From Synergistaceae bacterium (GTDB lineage Bacteria; Synergistota; Synergistia; Synergistales; Synergistaceae), in NCBI GenBank assembly GCA_031270375.1, contig JAISXR010000039.1, positions 1 to 32,636 on the forward strand: a stretch of DNA of 32,636 nucleotides, given 5' to 3'. Under the pieces are notes generated by a model. That model searched no databases. It had not been told where the DNA came from and worked only from the letters and a program-made list of their open reading frames with translations. Positions 17,615 through 27,710 of this stretch are shown one piece after another. Made by a program: the position numbers and the translations under genes. Position 1 is the stretch's first letter, and every line of letters begins with the position of its first letter.

Positions 17615-19192
17615 TCAGTTGTAGGATATTACGCCGTCTCCGGAATATTTGAGGGCGTATTCGACCGTTATCTTTTTCGTCTCGCCCGGTTTCAGCGAGA
17701 TTTCCCATGTCAGCCTGTTTTCCTTGTCCCGCTCCGCCGGAAGCGGATCTATGCGCTTCACTTCGAGGGTTATCTTGTCGGTAGTGGGTATCGGCATGCG
17801 ATCACGGACCGTTATTTTACGCTCCGTATCCATGGCGTTGGTTATTTCCAAGGTGTAGCCGCCATTTCGTGTTTTCTGGCCGAAGATGGTGCTCGCCTCT
17901 GTGGACACGGACATCTCTTTTTTCGACGTGACGCGCGAAGCCATCCCGAATGGTATCCTCATCATGTCCGCGGCGGATTCGGAAATAACAGTCCTCCCTG
18001 ACGGCGCGCCGTCCACTGTGAGCTCGGCCTGGCCCGGCAGGAGCGGAGGCGGCGCCATGTCCATGCTCGCGATGATCCACGCTTCTTTGTTCTGCTCCGG
18101 GATCGATATCAGGACGGGCGTGCTCTTCATGGAGAACGTTCCAATCTCCACTCGCGCGATGTCGCCGTCTCCGCCGACGCGCCCCCTACCCTTCACCGTG
18201 ACGTTTGCCATGGTCGAAATGACCTCAAGCGCCTCTTGCTGCTGGCTGTAATTCGCGCTGTCCGCCGGCATCGGCGGCGCGGCGGCGACCGGAGCCATCC
18301 CATCGAGCGCTGCCGGCGCGCCAAGTCCGCGTCCCCTATCGGCGTCGAGGAGAGAGACGGAAAGTGAGAGGACTTCCGGCGGAGCCACGGCGAACGAAGG
18401 GGCTCTGGTGTGGAACGACAGTTCTCCCTCCGCGTCGAGGCCGGTGTTCTGCCACGCTTCCGCTCTCATGCCCGCGTCGATGTCGCCGGTGGCGCCGTTC
18501 ATGTTCATCTCGTATCCAACCCGCCATCCCGCCGCGTTCGTGCGGGCCTCGAAGACGAGTGTCGCGGGAGACACAACGGTCCCCCGCGCCTTTATCGACA
18601 TATCCGAGTTGAAAGGCTTTTTCGACTCCAGCTCCTGCCGCCTCGTCTCGAATTCCTGGGTGACTTTCTCCCATTCCGCGCGGGCCTTCGATTCTTTCAT
18701 CCCCAAGTCCGCCATGTCGTTCTCGATCTGACGGCGAAATTCGAGCGCGCGCCGGATATATTCGATCCGGGACGCGGCGTCGGACATCTTCTTCGTGAAG
18801 GGAGCCGGCGGCGTTTGCAGCATGGATACGGCCTCCATCATGGCCGACCTATCGCCGGATATCAGGTCCAGCGCCAGTTTCGCGTCGTCGATCTTGCGCC
18901 AGAGTTCCTCCAGTTCCTCCGGAGCGGTTTCCCTGACGAGAACGGCGTCATATTCGAGCGAGGCGACATGTTCCCGCGTCAGGCACCTCACGCTGTCCGG
19001 ATCGAAAGCCCCCGGCAGGTCGAACTCGAAATCGCCGTCTGCTTCCACGCTGAACACGAACTTCGCCCCGGCAGGATAAAAATCGACCGCCCGGACCGAG
19101 GGAGAGGCAGCGCTCGCGATGCTCGAGGGACATAGCAGCAGCGCGGGGAGGAGCGCGGCGGCGAAACATGAGCGAACTATTTTTCTCAACAT
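17615..19192 (-). CDS. Exported DUF4139 (MuiA-like) domain protein
   Basis: A 525-residue protein with an N-terminal signal peptide ('MLRKIVRSCF', hydrophobic core, cleavage near 'IASAASP'), so periplasmic or surface located. An N-terminal strand-rich part ('AVDFYPAGAKFVFSVEADGDFEFDLPG' region, residues about 34-60) precedes a long charged helical stretch (about 90-195) likely to be coiled coil. The C-terminal half has beta-rich features of DUF4139, such as 'EARTNAAGWRVGYEM', 'TRNGGYTLEITNAMD' and 'LTWEISLKPGETKKITVEY', the last a common family ending. Relatives are called mucoidy-inhibitor-like, but their function is not known. The ATG follows GGAGGG by seven bases. Single-gene unit, divergent from the isomerase/transketolase cassette. 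Confidence 0.75.
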   Translation of the reverse strand: MLRKIVRSCFAAALLPALLLCPSSIASAASPSVRAVDFYPAGAKFVFSVEADGDFEFDLPGAFDPDSVRCLTREHVASLEYDAVLVRETAPEELEELWRKIDDAKLALDLISGDRSAMMEAVSMLQTPPAPFTKKMSDAASRIEYIRRALEFRRQIENDMADLGMKESKARAEWEKVTQEFETRRQELESKKPFNSDMSIKARGTVVSPATLVFEARTNAAGWRVGYEMNMNGATGDIDAGMRAEAWQNTGLDAEGELSFHTRAPSFAVAPPEVLSLSVSLLDADRGRGLGAPAALDGMAPVAAAPPMPADSANYSQQQEALEVISTMANVTVKGRGRVGGDGDIARVEIGTFSMKSTPVLISIPEQNKEAWIIASMDMAPPPLLPGQAELTVDGAPSGRTVISESAADMMRIPFGMASRVTSKKEMSVSTEASTIFGQKTRNGGYTLEITNAMDTERKITVRDRMPIPTTDKITLEVKRIDPLPAERDKENRLTWEISLKPGETKKITVEYALKYSGDGVISYN

Positions 19193-19266
19193 TGAATAAC
19201 CCTCCGTTTCAAATAGAAATGTATCCGATCAATCGTCACGAAGGTATTTTAACACTCCGCTCTCCC

Positions 19267-19285
19267 TTTGATGGTAAACATCAAA
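19267..19285. promoter_or_regulatory. Dyad upstream of the isomerase/transketolase cassette
   Basis: TTTGATG-GTAAA-CATCAAA is a perfect 7-bp inverted repeat with a 5-bp spacer, about 47 bases upstream of the -10 at 19332. Position and form suit a regulator-binding site, but it could also be a random hairpin. Confidence 0.35.
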
Positions 19286-19328
19286 TCATGTGTGGGTGTA
19301 CGTGAAAAATGTGTCCCAAATCTTGTTA

Positions 19329-19337
19329 TGATATAAT
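19329..19337 (+). promoter_or_regulatory. Extended -10 promoter of the isomerase/transketolase cassette
   Basis: TGATATAAT gives a full TATAAT (19332-19337) with an upstream TG one base away. No convincing -35 is seen at 16-18 bases, which is usual for extended -10 promoters. Transcription would begin near 19344, some 56 bases before the first start codon. Confidence 0.6.
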
Positions 19338-19399
19338 CAAAATTGATAAATCTGTCTTCGAAGCGTAATTATCAACAATCTGAAAGGACGAACAGTGAG

Positions 19400-19840
19400 A
19401 TGAAAATAGCTATAGGCGCCGATCCAAACGCCGAGGATTTCAAAAAACAGTTGATTCCATACATGAAAGAGCTGGGGCACGACGTGCTGGATTACGGCAG
19501 CGCCGATCCGATATACGCCAACGTGGCTTTCTCCGTCGCCGCCGATGTCGTCGCGGGCAAAGCGGATCGCGGCGTGCTCATCTGCGGCACCGGCATAGGC
19601 ATGTCGATAGCCGCCAACAAAGTGGAAGGCGCGTATGCCGCCCTCGTGGCGGACGTGTATCAGGCGCAGCGCGCGCAGCTCTCCAACAACGCCAATATCA
19701 TGGCGATGGGCTCGCAGGTCACCGGCATCGAGCTGGCAAAGTGCCTGGTCAAAGAGTACCTTGCCAACACTTACGAGCGAAACTCCAGAAGCGCCTCGAA
19801 GGTCGACCGCATAACCGAATACGAGAAGAAAGGCGGATAA
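19400..19840 (+). CDS. RpiB/LacAB-family sugar-phosphate isomerase (erythrulose-4-phosphate isomerase-like)
   Basis: A 146-residue member of the RpiB family, which isomerises aldose and ketose phosphates. The catalytic Cys is kept in 'GVLICGTGIGMSIAANK'. Two His residues of true ribose-5-phosphate isomerase B are absent: the 'DH' near residue 9 is 'DP', and the ring-opening His of 'RQHND' is Ser in 'QLSNNAN'. 'DPIYANVA' and 'RAQLSNNANIMAMG' resemble, from memory, EryI/DerI enzymes that act on the open-chain D-erythrulose 4-phosphate. The ATG at 19400 starts on the conserved MKIAIGAD. It sits two bases from a split transketolase, for which erythrose 4-phosphate would be a direct substrate. The family is sure, the erythrulose-phosphate role is inference. 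Confidence 0.82.
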   Translation: MKIAIGADPNAEDFKKQLIPYMKELGHDVLDYGSADPIYANVAFSVAADVVAGKADRGVLICGTGIGMSIAANKVEGAYAALVADVYQAQRAQLSNNANIMAMGSQVTGIELAKCLVKEYLANTYERNSRSASKVDRITEYEKKGG

Positions 19841-19842
19841 CC

Positions 19843-20688
19843 GTGTCCGTCAATCAGGAGACCGTAAAGAAACTGGAACTTCATGCCGCGAGGTGCCGCC
19901 GCAATATAGTCCGCATGGTGCGCGGCGGCGGCGCCGGCCATATGGGGGGGGCCATGTCCTGCATGGACATCCTGACGGCGCTCTATTTCCACGTGATGAA
20001 CATCGACCCCGAAGCCCCCAAAAAACCGGATCGCGACCGTTTCATCCTTTCCGCCGGGCATAAGTGCATGGCGCAGTACGCCGCCCTCGCCGAACGCGGT
20101 TTTTTCGACAAATCCCTGCTCGACACATACGGCAAACTCGGCACGAAACTGCCCGGACATCCCGACATGCACAAGCTGCCCGGCATAGAAGCCAACACCG
20201 GGGCGTTGGGACATGGGCTTTCGATTTCGGTCGGCATGGCGCTCGGCCTGCGCGATTCGGGCGCACGGGTTTATACCGTGACGGGCGACGGAGAACTGCC
20301 GGAGGGCAGCAACTGGGAAGCGGCGGCGACCGCGGCTCATTATGGGCTCGAAAATCTGACAGTTCTGGTTGACGACAACGGCCTCCAGATAAGCGGGCGC
20401 ACGGCGGAAGTGATGAACATGGAGCCGATCGCGCGGCGTTTCGCGGCTTTCGGATGGGCCACGCGTGACATAGACGGCAACGACATGTCCCAGGTGGTCG
20501 GCGCTCTGGAGAGCGTGCCCCTCGAAACATGCCGCCCCACCGCGATTGTTGCCCACACGATTAAAAGCAAGGGATTATCCTTCGCGGAGGGTATAGCCGC
20601 GTATCATTACTGGAAACCGGGTGCCGAAGAACTCTCCGCCGCCGAGCGGGAACTCGACGAGGCCATTCGGCTCGGGGAGGCGTTGTGA
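19843..20688 (+). CDS. Transketolase, N-terminal subunit
   Basis: A 281-residue thiamine-diphosphate-binding half of a split transketolase. Seen are 'GGGAGHMGGAMSCMDI' near the start, 'PDRDRFILSAGHKCMAQYA', 'LPGHPDMHKLPGIEANTGALGHGL' pieces of the active site (H and the G-A-L-G-H-G turn), and the cofactor motif beginning 'GDGELPEGSNWEAA'. It transfers two-carbon units between sugar phosphates together with the C-terminal subunit encoded next. The start is GTG 19843 with AAAGGCGG just ahead, two bases after the isomerase stop; the longer upstream frame overlaps that gene and is rejected. The stop TGA shares one base with the next ATG. Split transketolases are common in sugar-specific catabolic operons, as well as in the central pathway. 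Confidence 0.93.
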   Translation: MSVNQETVKKLELHAARCRRNIVRMVRGGGAGHMGGAMSCMDILTALYFHVMNIDPEAPKKPDRDRFILSAGHKCMAQYAALAERGFFDKSLLDTYGKLGTKLPGHPDMHKLPGIEANTGALGHGLSISVGMALGLRDSGARVYTVTGDGELPEGSNWEAAATAAHYGLENLTVLVDDNGLQISGRTAEVMNMEPIARRFAAFGWATRDIDGNDMSQVVGALESVPLETCRPTAIVAHTIKSKGLSFAEGIAAYHYWKPGAEELSAAERELDEAIRLGEAL

Positions 20689-21626
20689 TGGACGCTAATA
20701 AATATTCCGACCCGCGGAAAACTTTCGGCGCGGCCGTGTACGAGGAAGCGGCGAAAAATCCCGATATCGTGGTGCTGTCGGCGGACAGCGGCGGCAGCTC
20801 CGGCTTGGGCGGTTTTAAAAAAGATTATCCCGAAAGGTATTTCGAGTTTGGCATAATGGAGCAGGGCATCGTTGGCATAGCCAGCGGGCTCGCCACTACG
20901 GGCCGCGTACCGGTGTTCTGCGCGATAGCCCCGTTCGTCACGGCGCGTCCTTTCGAGATGTTCCGTAACGACGTGGGGTATATGAAGCAGAACGTGAAAA
21001 TAGTCGGCCGCAACGGCGGTATATCCTACAGCGATCTGGGCGCCACGCACCACAGCTTGGAGGACTTTGCCATCATCAGGATGATACCGGGTGTCACAGT
21101 GCTTTCCCCGCAGGATCCGGGCGAGATAAAGTCGGCTGTTCACGCCATGCTCGAACATTCCGGGCCGGTGTACATGCGAATTGGCAACGACCCCATTCCG
21201 GAGCTTTTCGAGCCCGGGCCGTTCGTGATCGGCAAAGGCCGCGTGCTGCGTGAGGGCGGGGATGTGACGATAATATCGACCGGCGTTCTCACGGGCACTG
21301 CCATAGAAGCGGCAAGTATTTTGGCAAATGGGGGAGTTGACGCCCGCATAATCGGAATGCCGACCGTATGGCCTATAGATAGGGAACTGGTGATCAGCTG
21401 CGCCCGCAAAACGGGCCGCATCGTCACGCTGGAGGAACACTACGTCATAGGCGGCATGGGCACGATAATACAGGAGATCGTGAGTGAGGAATGCCCGGTC
21501 CCAGTGAAAAAACTAGGCGTACCGCATACGTACGCAACAAGCGGCCCATACAAAGAACTGCTGGCATATTACGGTCTCGACGCCGCCGGAATCGCGAAAT
21601 CGGTCCGGGAGTTCGTGAAAGGCTGA
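20688..21626 (+). CDS. Transketolase, C-terminal subunit
   Basis: A 312-residue partner of the preceding protein, carrying the pyrimidine-binding and C-terminal domains of transketolase. The cofactor-activating Glu is in 'FEFGIMEQGIVGIASGLA'; 'GGISYSDLGATHHSLEDFAIIR' region (substrate His pair, key residues H-H-S) and 'VTIISTGVLTGTAIEAA' follow, then 'VTLEEHYVIGGMGTI'. The ATG overlaps the upstream TGA and has GGGGAGG seven bases ahead; a GTG three bases earlier is less well spaced. No transaldolase or sugar-phosphate aldolase follows; the next gene is an unrelated nuclease. With the RpiB-like enzyme it forms a compact three-gene cassette. Confidence 0.93.
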   Translation: MDANKYSDPRKTFGAAVYEEAAKNPDIVVLSADSGGSSGLGGFKKDYPERYFEFGIMEQGIVGIASGLATTGRVPVFCAIAPFVTARPFEMFRNDVGYMKQNVKIVGRNGGISYSDLGATHHSLEDFAIIRMIPGVTVLSPQDPGEIKSAVHAMLEHSGPVYMRIGNDPIPELFEPGPFVIGKGRVLREGGDVTIISTGVLTGTAIEAASILANGGVDARIIGMPTVWPIDRELVISCARKTGRIVTLEEHYVIGGMGTIIQEIVSEECPVPVKKLGVPHTYATSGPYKELLAYYGLDAAGIAKSVREFVKG

Positions 21627-21697
21627 GGACGAATGACAAGGCGCTAATATGTCTGTGAGGCTATTTGATAAATATATTTATAACGTGCGAAGGTGAA

Positions 21698-22231
21698 ATG
21701 TATATTGTCAAACAAAATTTTACACTGGGCTTGAGTATTGTATTTTTTCTCTTGTCGACCGTGCCGGCTTTTGCCGTCGAAACAGTAGAGGCGAAGGTTC
21801 GTTGTGTCGTCGGCGGTGATGAGATTATCGTCCTTATCGAAGGGGAAGAGGAGCGTGTCCGTTTCATCGGCGCCGACACCCCGGAAACCGCTAAACCGGG
21901 AGAGTCCGCCGAGCCTTTTGGTCCTGAAGCTTTGGCATTCACTGAAAAAAATTTGGCCGGCGAAACTGTCTGGCTGGAAATGGACGAGCCTCCTCGCGAC
22001 GAGTATCGAAGACTGCTCGCGTACGTCTGGCTCTCCCCGCCGGAAAGCGGCGAACCTACGGAGACCGAGATAAGGGAAAATTTATTCAACGCCCTCCTGC
22101 TCTTGGGAGGATACGCGCAGCTTACGACCATTCCGCCAAACGTCAGATACGCCGGCTGTTTCACGCGATTTCAAGAAGAAGCGCGCGAACATGTCCGCGG
22201 ATTGTGGAGCCGCTATTGCCCGTTGCAATGA
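21698..22231 (+). CDS. Secreted thermonuclease (SNase)-like protein
   Basis: A 177-residue protein with a signal peptide ('MYIVKQNFTLGLSIVFFLLS', cleavage after 'PAFA') and one staphylococcal-nuclease domain. Counterparts of the S. aureus catalytic residues are visible: Arg in 'ERVRFIGADTPE' (R35 there), the Asp and Glu of 'DTPE' (D40, E43) and Arg in 'DEYRRLLAYVW' (R87). 'VGGDEIIV' fits the calcium-binding loop. It therefore probably degrades DNA or RNA outside the cytoplasm. The start is ATG 21698 with GAAGGTG two bases ahead; an upstream TTG at 21665 would bury the signal peptide. It does not belong functionally to the transketolase genes. Confidence 0.82.
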   Translation: MYIVKQNFTLGLSIVFFLLSTVPAFAVETVEAKVRCVVGGDEIIVLIEGEEERVRFIGADTPETAKPGESAEPFGPEALAFTEKNLAGETVWLEMDEPPRDEYRRLLAYVWLSPPESGEPTETEIRENLFNALLLLGGYAQLTTIPPNVRYAGCFTRFQEEAREHVRGLWSRYCPLQ

Positions 22232-22269
22232 CTCGTAACCGTTGAATATTTTGCGTATGAGAAGGTGCA

Positions 22270-22479
22270 ATGATGCTGGTCATCGAAAGCGACAAACACG
22301 TCTATGAAATGTCCGCGTCCAACGCTCAAGCCGCTTCTTGCGACGCCGGCGCCACGGTACTATTAAAAACCTGGCTGGTTGCGATCTTCGTGTCGACAGG
22401 CGGTCAAAATCTTTGTTTACTCCAAAGTTGCCTTGAATTTTTCGCCTGTTTTCTTGTATTTATTTTCTTCAAGAGATGA
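22270..22479 (+). CDS. Possible small hydrophobic protein, unrecognised
   Basis: A 69-codon reading frame 38 bases after the nuclease gene. It starts with ATGATG preceded by GAAGGTG, nearly the same ribosome site as the nuclease gene. The second half is hydrophobic ('LLKTWLVAIFVST', 'FFACFLVFIFFKR') and could span a membrane; five Cys residues are present. I recognise no family. It may be real and co-transcribed with the nuclease, or chance. The remaining gap to the flagellin gene holds only the elements listed next. Confidence 0.25.
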   Translation: MMLVIESDKHVYEMSASNAQAASCDAGATVLLKTWLVAIFVSTGGQNLCLLQSCLEFFACFLVFIFFKR

Positions 22480-22483
22480 AGAC

Positions 22484-22511
22484 TAAAGATTTCTGTTTTC
22501 ATTGACGATAA
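22484..22511 (+). promoter_or_regulatory. Sigma-28-type flagellin promoter
   Basis: TAAA (22484-22487) and GACGATAA (22504-22511) are 16 bases apart. This closely matches the flagellar sigma-28 (FliA/SigD) consensus TAAA-N15-GCCGATAA. Transcription would start near 22518, leaving a leader of about 138 bases before the flagellin start. Confidence 0.6.
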
Positions 22512-22605
22512 TCACCGTAGTGGAAGATATATCGGCGTCGCTTGTCGTATTGACGGGAGCACGGATGCGCGTTCAATGCCACGCGGGTCGATCTCACTAA
22601 GTCAT

Positions 22606-22624
22606 CCCCTGAGGAAACGCGGGG
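22606..22624 (+). promoter_or_regulatory. Small leader hairpin with AGGA loop, possible CsrA site
   Basis: CCCC-TGAGGAAACGC-GGGG can form a short stem whose loop carries AGGA, the core of CsrA-binding sites. It lies about 16 bases ahead of the flagellin Shine-Dalgarno GGGAGG, itself a possible second GGA site. CsrA control of flagellin translation is known in other bacteria; here it is a guess. Confidence 0.3.
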
Positions 22625-22655
22625 AGAACAGTTAGTACAGGGAGGTCGCGTAATC

Positions 22656-25106
22656 ATGCGTATTATGAGCAACATACCGGCTCTACAAAGTTATAACGCA
22701 CTGACGGTGACGAACAACGCTCTGTCCAAATCAATAGAGAGGTTGTCCACGGGGCTTCGTATCAACAGTGCCGCCGACGACGCGGCTGGGCTCGCTATAT
22801 CCGAGAAGATGCGTGCCCAGATAAACGGCCTGGACCGCGCGGTGTCGAACGCGCAGGACGGCATCAGCATGATCCAGACGGCGGAAGGAGCGCTCTCCGA
22901 GACGCACTCCATCCTCCAGAGGATGCGCGAGCTGGCCGTGCAGTCGGCGAACGACACACTCACCCAGGAAGACCGCAGTTACATCCAGCTCGAGATTGAC
23001 CAGCTCAAGGAAGAGATTCAGCGTATATCGACCACCACGCAGTTCAACAAGAAAAAACTGCTCGACGGATCGGCCGCCGTGCTTTGGTCGACCAGTGATC
23101 TCAGCACCAAGGTCATCGTAAACGGCGGTTTGAGGCAGGTCGACCAGTTCGGCCAAAAGTCGGCCATGGAAGGCAACTATAAAATATCAATCAATACGAC
23201 AGCCGGCCGGGGAGAGATACAGAAGAGCGACATATTCAAGATCAAACACAAGAACGTGATCATGAACCTGTTGGTCGACAAGAACAGCGGCTTCGAGGAC
23301 ATAGAGGTCGACAATCTGCCCGCCGGTCAGTACAACATCTACCAGCAAGGAGCGTCATCGGCAACATGGCAGGTCGGCGGCACGTACGGCATGACGCGGG
23401 CTCAGTTTACCGCGGCTTTTGCGGTCAATATGTCCTTGATCCAGCAAGCGGCGGATCCGTCGAAACCGAACAACTTGACGCTCCAGAACACCAACATCCT
23501 GCTCGAGGTAATCAATGTCAATACGGGGGCCAATGCGGTGACTTTCCGTGCTCAGGTCAACACATTGGGCGTCGACGGCACATTGTACAGCTATTCCGAC
23601 GATAACCTGATCGTCACCACGGCCGGCGTGGGGCCTGTGAATGGCGGCTACAGCATGCTGGGCTTCACGTTTCTCTCTGACGGCGCAATGAGGCTGACCA
23701 GCGCGGCGGGCGCGATCAAAAATTTCGCGGTTGGCAATAAAATCGTCCTCAACTTGTCGGCCAACGGGCAAGACGCCACTGGGACAGCCAAAGCGAACAT
23801 GACCGACATAGTGGTCTCCGCGACGATAAACCCAACCTGGCCTAACGCATGGTACGCCGGGGTCGACGCAAACGGCGCGCCTGCCGTTTCCGCGGGCGCC
23901 ATAATACAGAACCGGTACACCATCGACGTGAACGAGGTGAAGAACAGGGACGTTCAGTTCAGGAACTTCTACCTGAACTCGGCCAACGGTACGGTGTATG
24001 AAGGCAACATCATAATTACCTTCAACAATAATTTCAGCACTATCGCTAGCGGCACATCACGTCTCCGCGCTTCCTTCGAGGCGGCCTACATCGGCCAGAT
24101 AGCCAAAAGCGATGTCTGCCTGCGGGACCTCGACAAATTCTGGGACGCGAATGGCGTGTTTCTCCTCGACTCGCCCAAGAGCATCACCCTGTTCCAAGGC
24201 GACGGAAAGAACACGACGGTGACGCTGTACTCCACGGACACGCTCAACGACGTCAAGCAGAAACTCAACGACGCCATAGCGTTCGATCTGGGGCAGGCGA
24301 AATACGTCATAGGAAACTCGGACAAATTCGTCTCGTTCGTCGAAGACGCGATTCCCCACTCCAACGAATCGGTGCTCGGCACTTTCGTGATACGTTCGAT
24401 CATGCCAGGGGTGGCGGGGGAGTTGACGTTATCCGGCGACGAGGAGATAGTGAAGGCGTTCTCGCTGAACGTCATTCAAACCTCCAACGAGAGCCGGAGC
24501 AGAATTACCGTCACTGACGCGCACTCGGGGAATCTCATAACGTCGAACGTGAAAATCACCGGAAATATCCTTTACGGACTGGTGCATCCCAATGTCGACG
24601 TGGTGTTCGACCCGATGTCCGGCATTAATGCGACATGGAACGAAAACACCTTGTCGTTCGATACTCTGTCTAGTTCGACACCGACCGAGATCATCGTTCA
24701 CCTCTCCGACAACACGACGGTGTTCCAGATAGGCGCCAACCAGGGCGAGGACATGGCAATCGACATCGGCGACATGGGAGTGCTGTCGCTGGGCCTGAAC
24801 AACCTTGTCGTGACCGACAAGAAGGCAGCGAGCCGCGCTATAGGAGCCATCGACAGCGCTATATCCAAGGTGTCGAGACAGAGGGCCAAGCTGGGCGCGT
24901 ATCAGAACAGATTAGAGTACACCATCAACAACCTGACTACGGCCAGCACGAACACCACCGCCTCCGAGAGCCGCATCCGCGACCTCGACCTCGCCAAGGA
25001 GATGATGAACTTCACGAAGCTCAACATCCTGAGTCAGGCTGGGACCTCGATGCTGGCGCAGGCGAACCAATTGCCGCAGAACGTGCTGTCGCTCCTGCGA
25101 AGCTAA
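22656..25106 (+). CDS. fliC: Flagellin with a very large central domain
   Basis: An 816-residue flagellin, the subunit of the flagellar filament. Residues about 1-140 are the conserved N-terminal helices ('[20 protein letters not shown]', '[16 protein letters not shown]'); about 725-816 are the C-terminal helices ('[20 protein letters not shown]', ending '[17 protein letters not shown]'). Between them lie roughly 580 residues of beta-rich, Ser/Thr/Asn-rich sequence without Cys except one, about twice the size of Salmonella's variable region. These would face outward and are candidates for glycosylation by the genes downstream. The TLR5-contact segment '[12 protein letters not shown]' (88-99) is intact. 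The ATG has GGGAGG 10 bases ahead; ATG 22665 is an alternative. Monocistronic, with a strong terminator. Confidence 0.95.
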   Translation: MRIMSNIPALQSYNALTVTNNALSKSIERLSTGLRINSAADDAAGLAISEKMRAQINGLDRAVSNAQDGISMIQTAEGALSETHSILQRMRELAVQSANDTLTQEDRSYIQLEIDQLKEEIQRISTTTQFNKKKLLDGSAAVLWSTSDLSTKVIVNGGLRQVDQFGQKSAMEGNYKISINTTAGRGEIQKSDIFKIKHKNVIMNLLVDKNSGFEDIEVDNLPAGQYNIYQQGASSATWQVGGTYGMTRAQFTAAFAVNMSLIQQAADPSKPNNLTLQNTNILLEVINVNTGANAVTFRAQVNTLGVDGTLYSYSDDNLIVTTAGVGPVNGGYSMLGFTFLSDGAMRLTSAAGAIKNFAVGNKIVLNLSANGQDATGTAKANMTDIVVSATINPTWPNAWYAGVDANGAPAVSAGAIIQNRYTIDVNEVKNRDVQFRNFYLNSANGTVYEGNIIITFNNNFSTIASGTSRLRASFEAAYIGQIAKSDVCLRDLDKFWDANGVFLLDSPKSITLFQGDGKNTTVTLYSTDTLNDVKQKLNDAIAFDLGQAKYVIGNSDKFVSFVEDAIPHSNESVLGTFVIRSIMPGVAGELTLSGDEEIVKAFSLNVIQTSNESRSRITVTDAHSGNLITSNVKITGNILYGLVHPNVDVVFDPMSGINATWNENTLSFDTLSSSTPTEIIVHLSDNTTVFQIGANQGEDMAIDIGDMGVLSLGLNNLVVTDKKAASRAIGAIDSAISKVSRQRAKLGAYQNRLEYTINNLTTASTNTTASESRIRDLDLAKEMMNFTKLNILSQAGTSMLAQANQLPQNVLSLLRS

Positions 25107-25135
25107 GCTCCATCATACAGGAACGCGTAAAACGG

Positions 25136-25166
25136 GCGGAAAGGGCGTGGCCCTTTCCGCTTTTTT
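25136..25166 (+). terminator. Intrinsic terminator after flagellin
   Basis: GCGGAAAGGGC-GTG-GCCCTTTCCGC forms a perfect 11-bp stem followed by TTTTTT, 30 bases after the flagellin stop. A textbook Rho-independent terminator. Confidence 0.92.
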
Positions 25167-25214
25167 GATGTTTGTGATGGCATATTTTCGCCGCAATGAG
25201 ATAAAATATTTTAA

Positions 25215-26950
<1,736 letters not shown>

Positions 26951-26981
26951 AACAAAAAAAGTGCTCGATGGGGGTAATCAT

Positions 26982-27710
26982 ATGAATTTCGCTTTGATCC
27001 TTGCCGGAGGATTGGGTTTGCGGATGAATCAGGCGGGGGAACCTCCGAAACAGTTTTTCAAGCTGGGCGGTAAACCTGTCTTAATACATACGCTCGACAA
27101 ATTTGAAAGACACGATGAAATCGACTCGGTGTGCGTCGTATGTCTTCCGACGTGGGAGCCTTACCTCAAGGAATTGATAGATTTTTACGGGATCAGAAAA
27201 GCCGATCGTGTGCTCTCCGGGGGCGAATCGCGGCAGATGTCCGTTTACAACGGTTTATGCGCGTTGGAACAAGATTGCGGCCCCGACGATATCGTAGTGG
27301 TGCACGACGGTGTGCGTCCTTTTATAACCCGCGAGATAATCAGCAAGAACATCGAGATCGCTCTAGCCTTCGGCAACGCGATGACAAGTATTCGCAGTAC
27401 CGATTCGCTGATTTCGTCGCCAGACGGGCAATCGGCCTGTACCGCCATGGACAGGGACAGCAGTTTTACCGTTCAAACACCGCAAACCTACCGTCTGCGA
27501 TACGGTCTCGAGCTTTATCGGAGAGCTTATGAACGCGGCATGAACAATACGATAAATTGCTGCGAGATGTTCATCGAACTCGGCGAAAAGGTTTACATCG
27601 TGAACGGGCGGAAGACGAACGTCAAATTGACCACTCCCGACGATATAGCGTATCTGAAAGCCCTTCACGCGATTTTTCAGGAAAATCCCGAGGAAGAGGA
27701 TGTTTTGTAA
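26982..27710 (+). CDS. IspD/TarI-type cytidylyltransferase
   Basis: A 242-residue CTP:alcohol-phosphate cytidylyltransferase. Signatures are 'LILAGGLGLRM', 'PPKQFFKLGGKPVLIHTL', 'VVVHDGVRPFI', 'TVQTPQTYRL' and 'NVKLTTPDDIAYL', covering CTP and substrate sites. IspD makes CDP-methylerythritol for isoprenoids, while TarI makes CDP-ribitol for surface polymers. Location inside a surface-sugar operon favours a TarI-like role, but no TarJ reductase is next to it, and it could be the housekeeping IspD. The ATG at 26982 has a GGGGG run eight bases ahead. The stop lies inside the start region of the next gene. Confidence 0.8.
   Translation: MNFALILAGGLGLRMNQAGEPPKQFFKLGGKPVLIHTLDKFERHDEIDSVCVVCLPTWEPYLKELIDFYGIRKADRVLSGGESRQMSVYNGLCALEQDCGPDDIVVVHDGVRPFITREIISKNIEIALAFGNAMTSIRSTDSLISSPDGQSACTAMDRDSSFTVQTPQTYRLRYGLELYRRAYERGMNNTINCCEMFIELGEKVYIVNGRKTNVKLTTPDDIAYLKALHAIFQENPEEEDVL

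Noticed and set aside
17427-17708. Minus-strand 93-codon frame through the hairpin cluster
   Set aside because: It spans the inverted repeats and overlaps the end of the DUF4139 gene in another frame; no ribosome site or family. A repeat is the better explanation.
26982-27710. Assignment of the IspD-like gene as certain housekeeping ispD
   Set aside because: Sequence motifs fit both IspD and TarI, and no ispF or other isoprenoid gene is adjacent, so I left the symbol blank.
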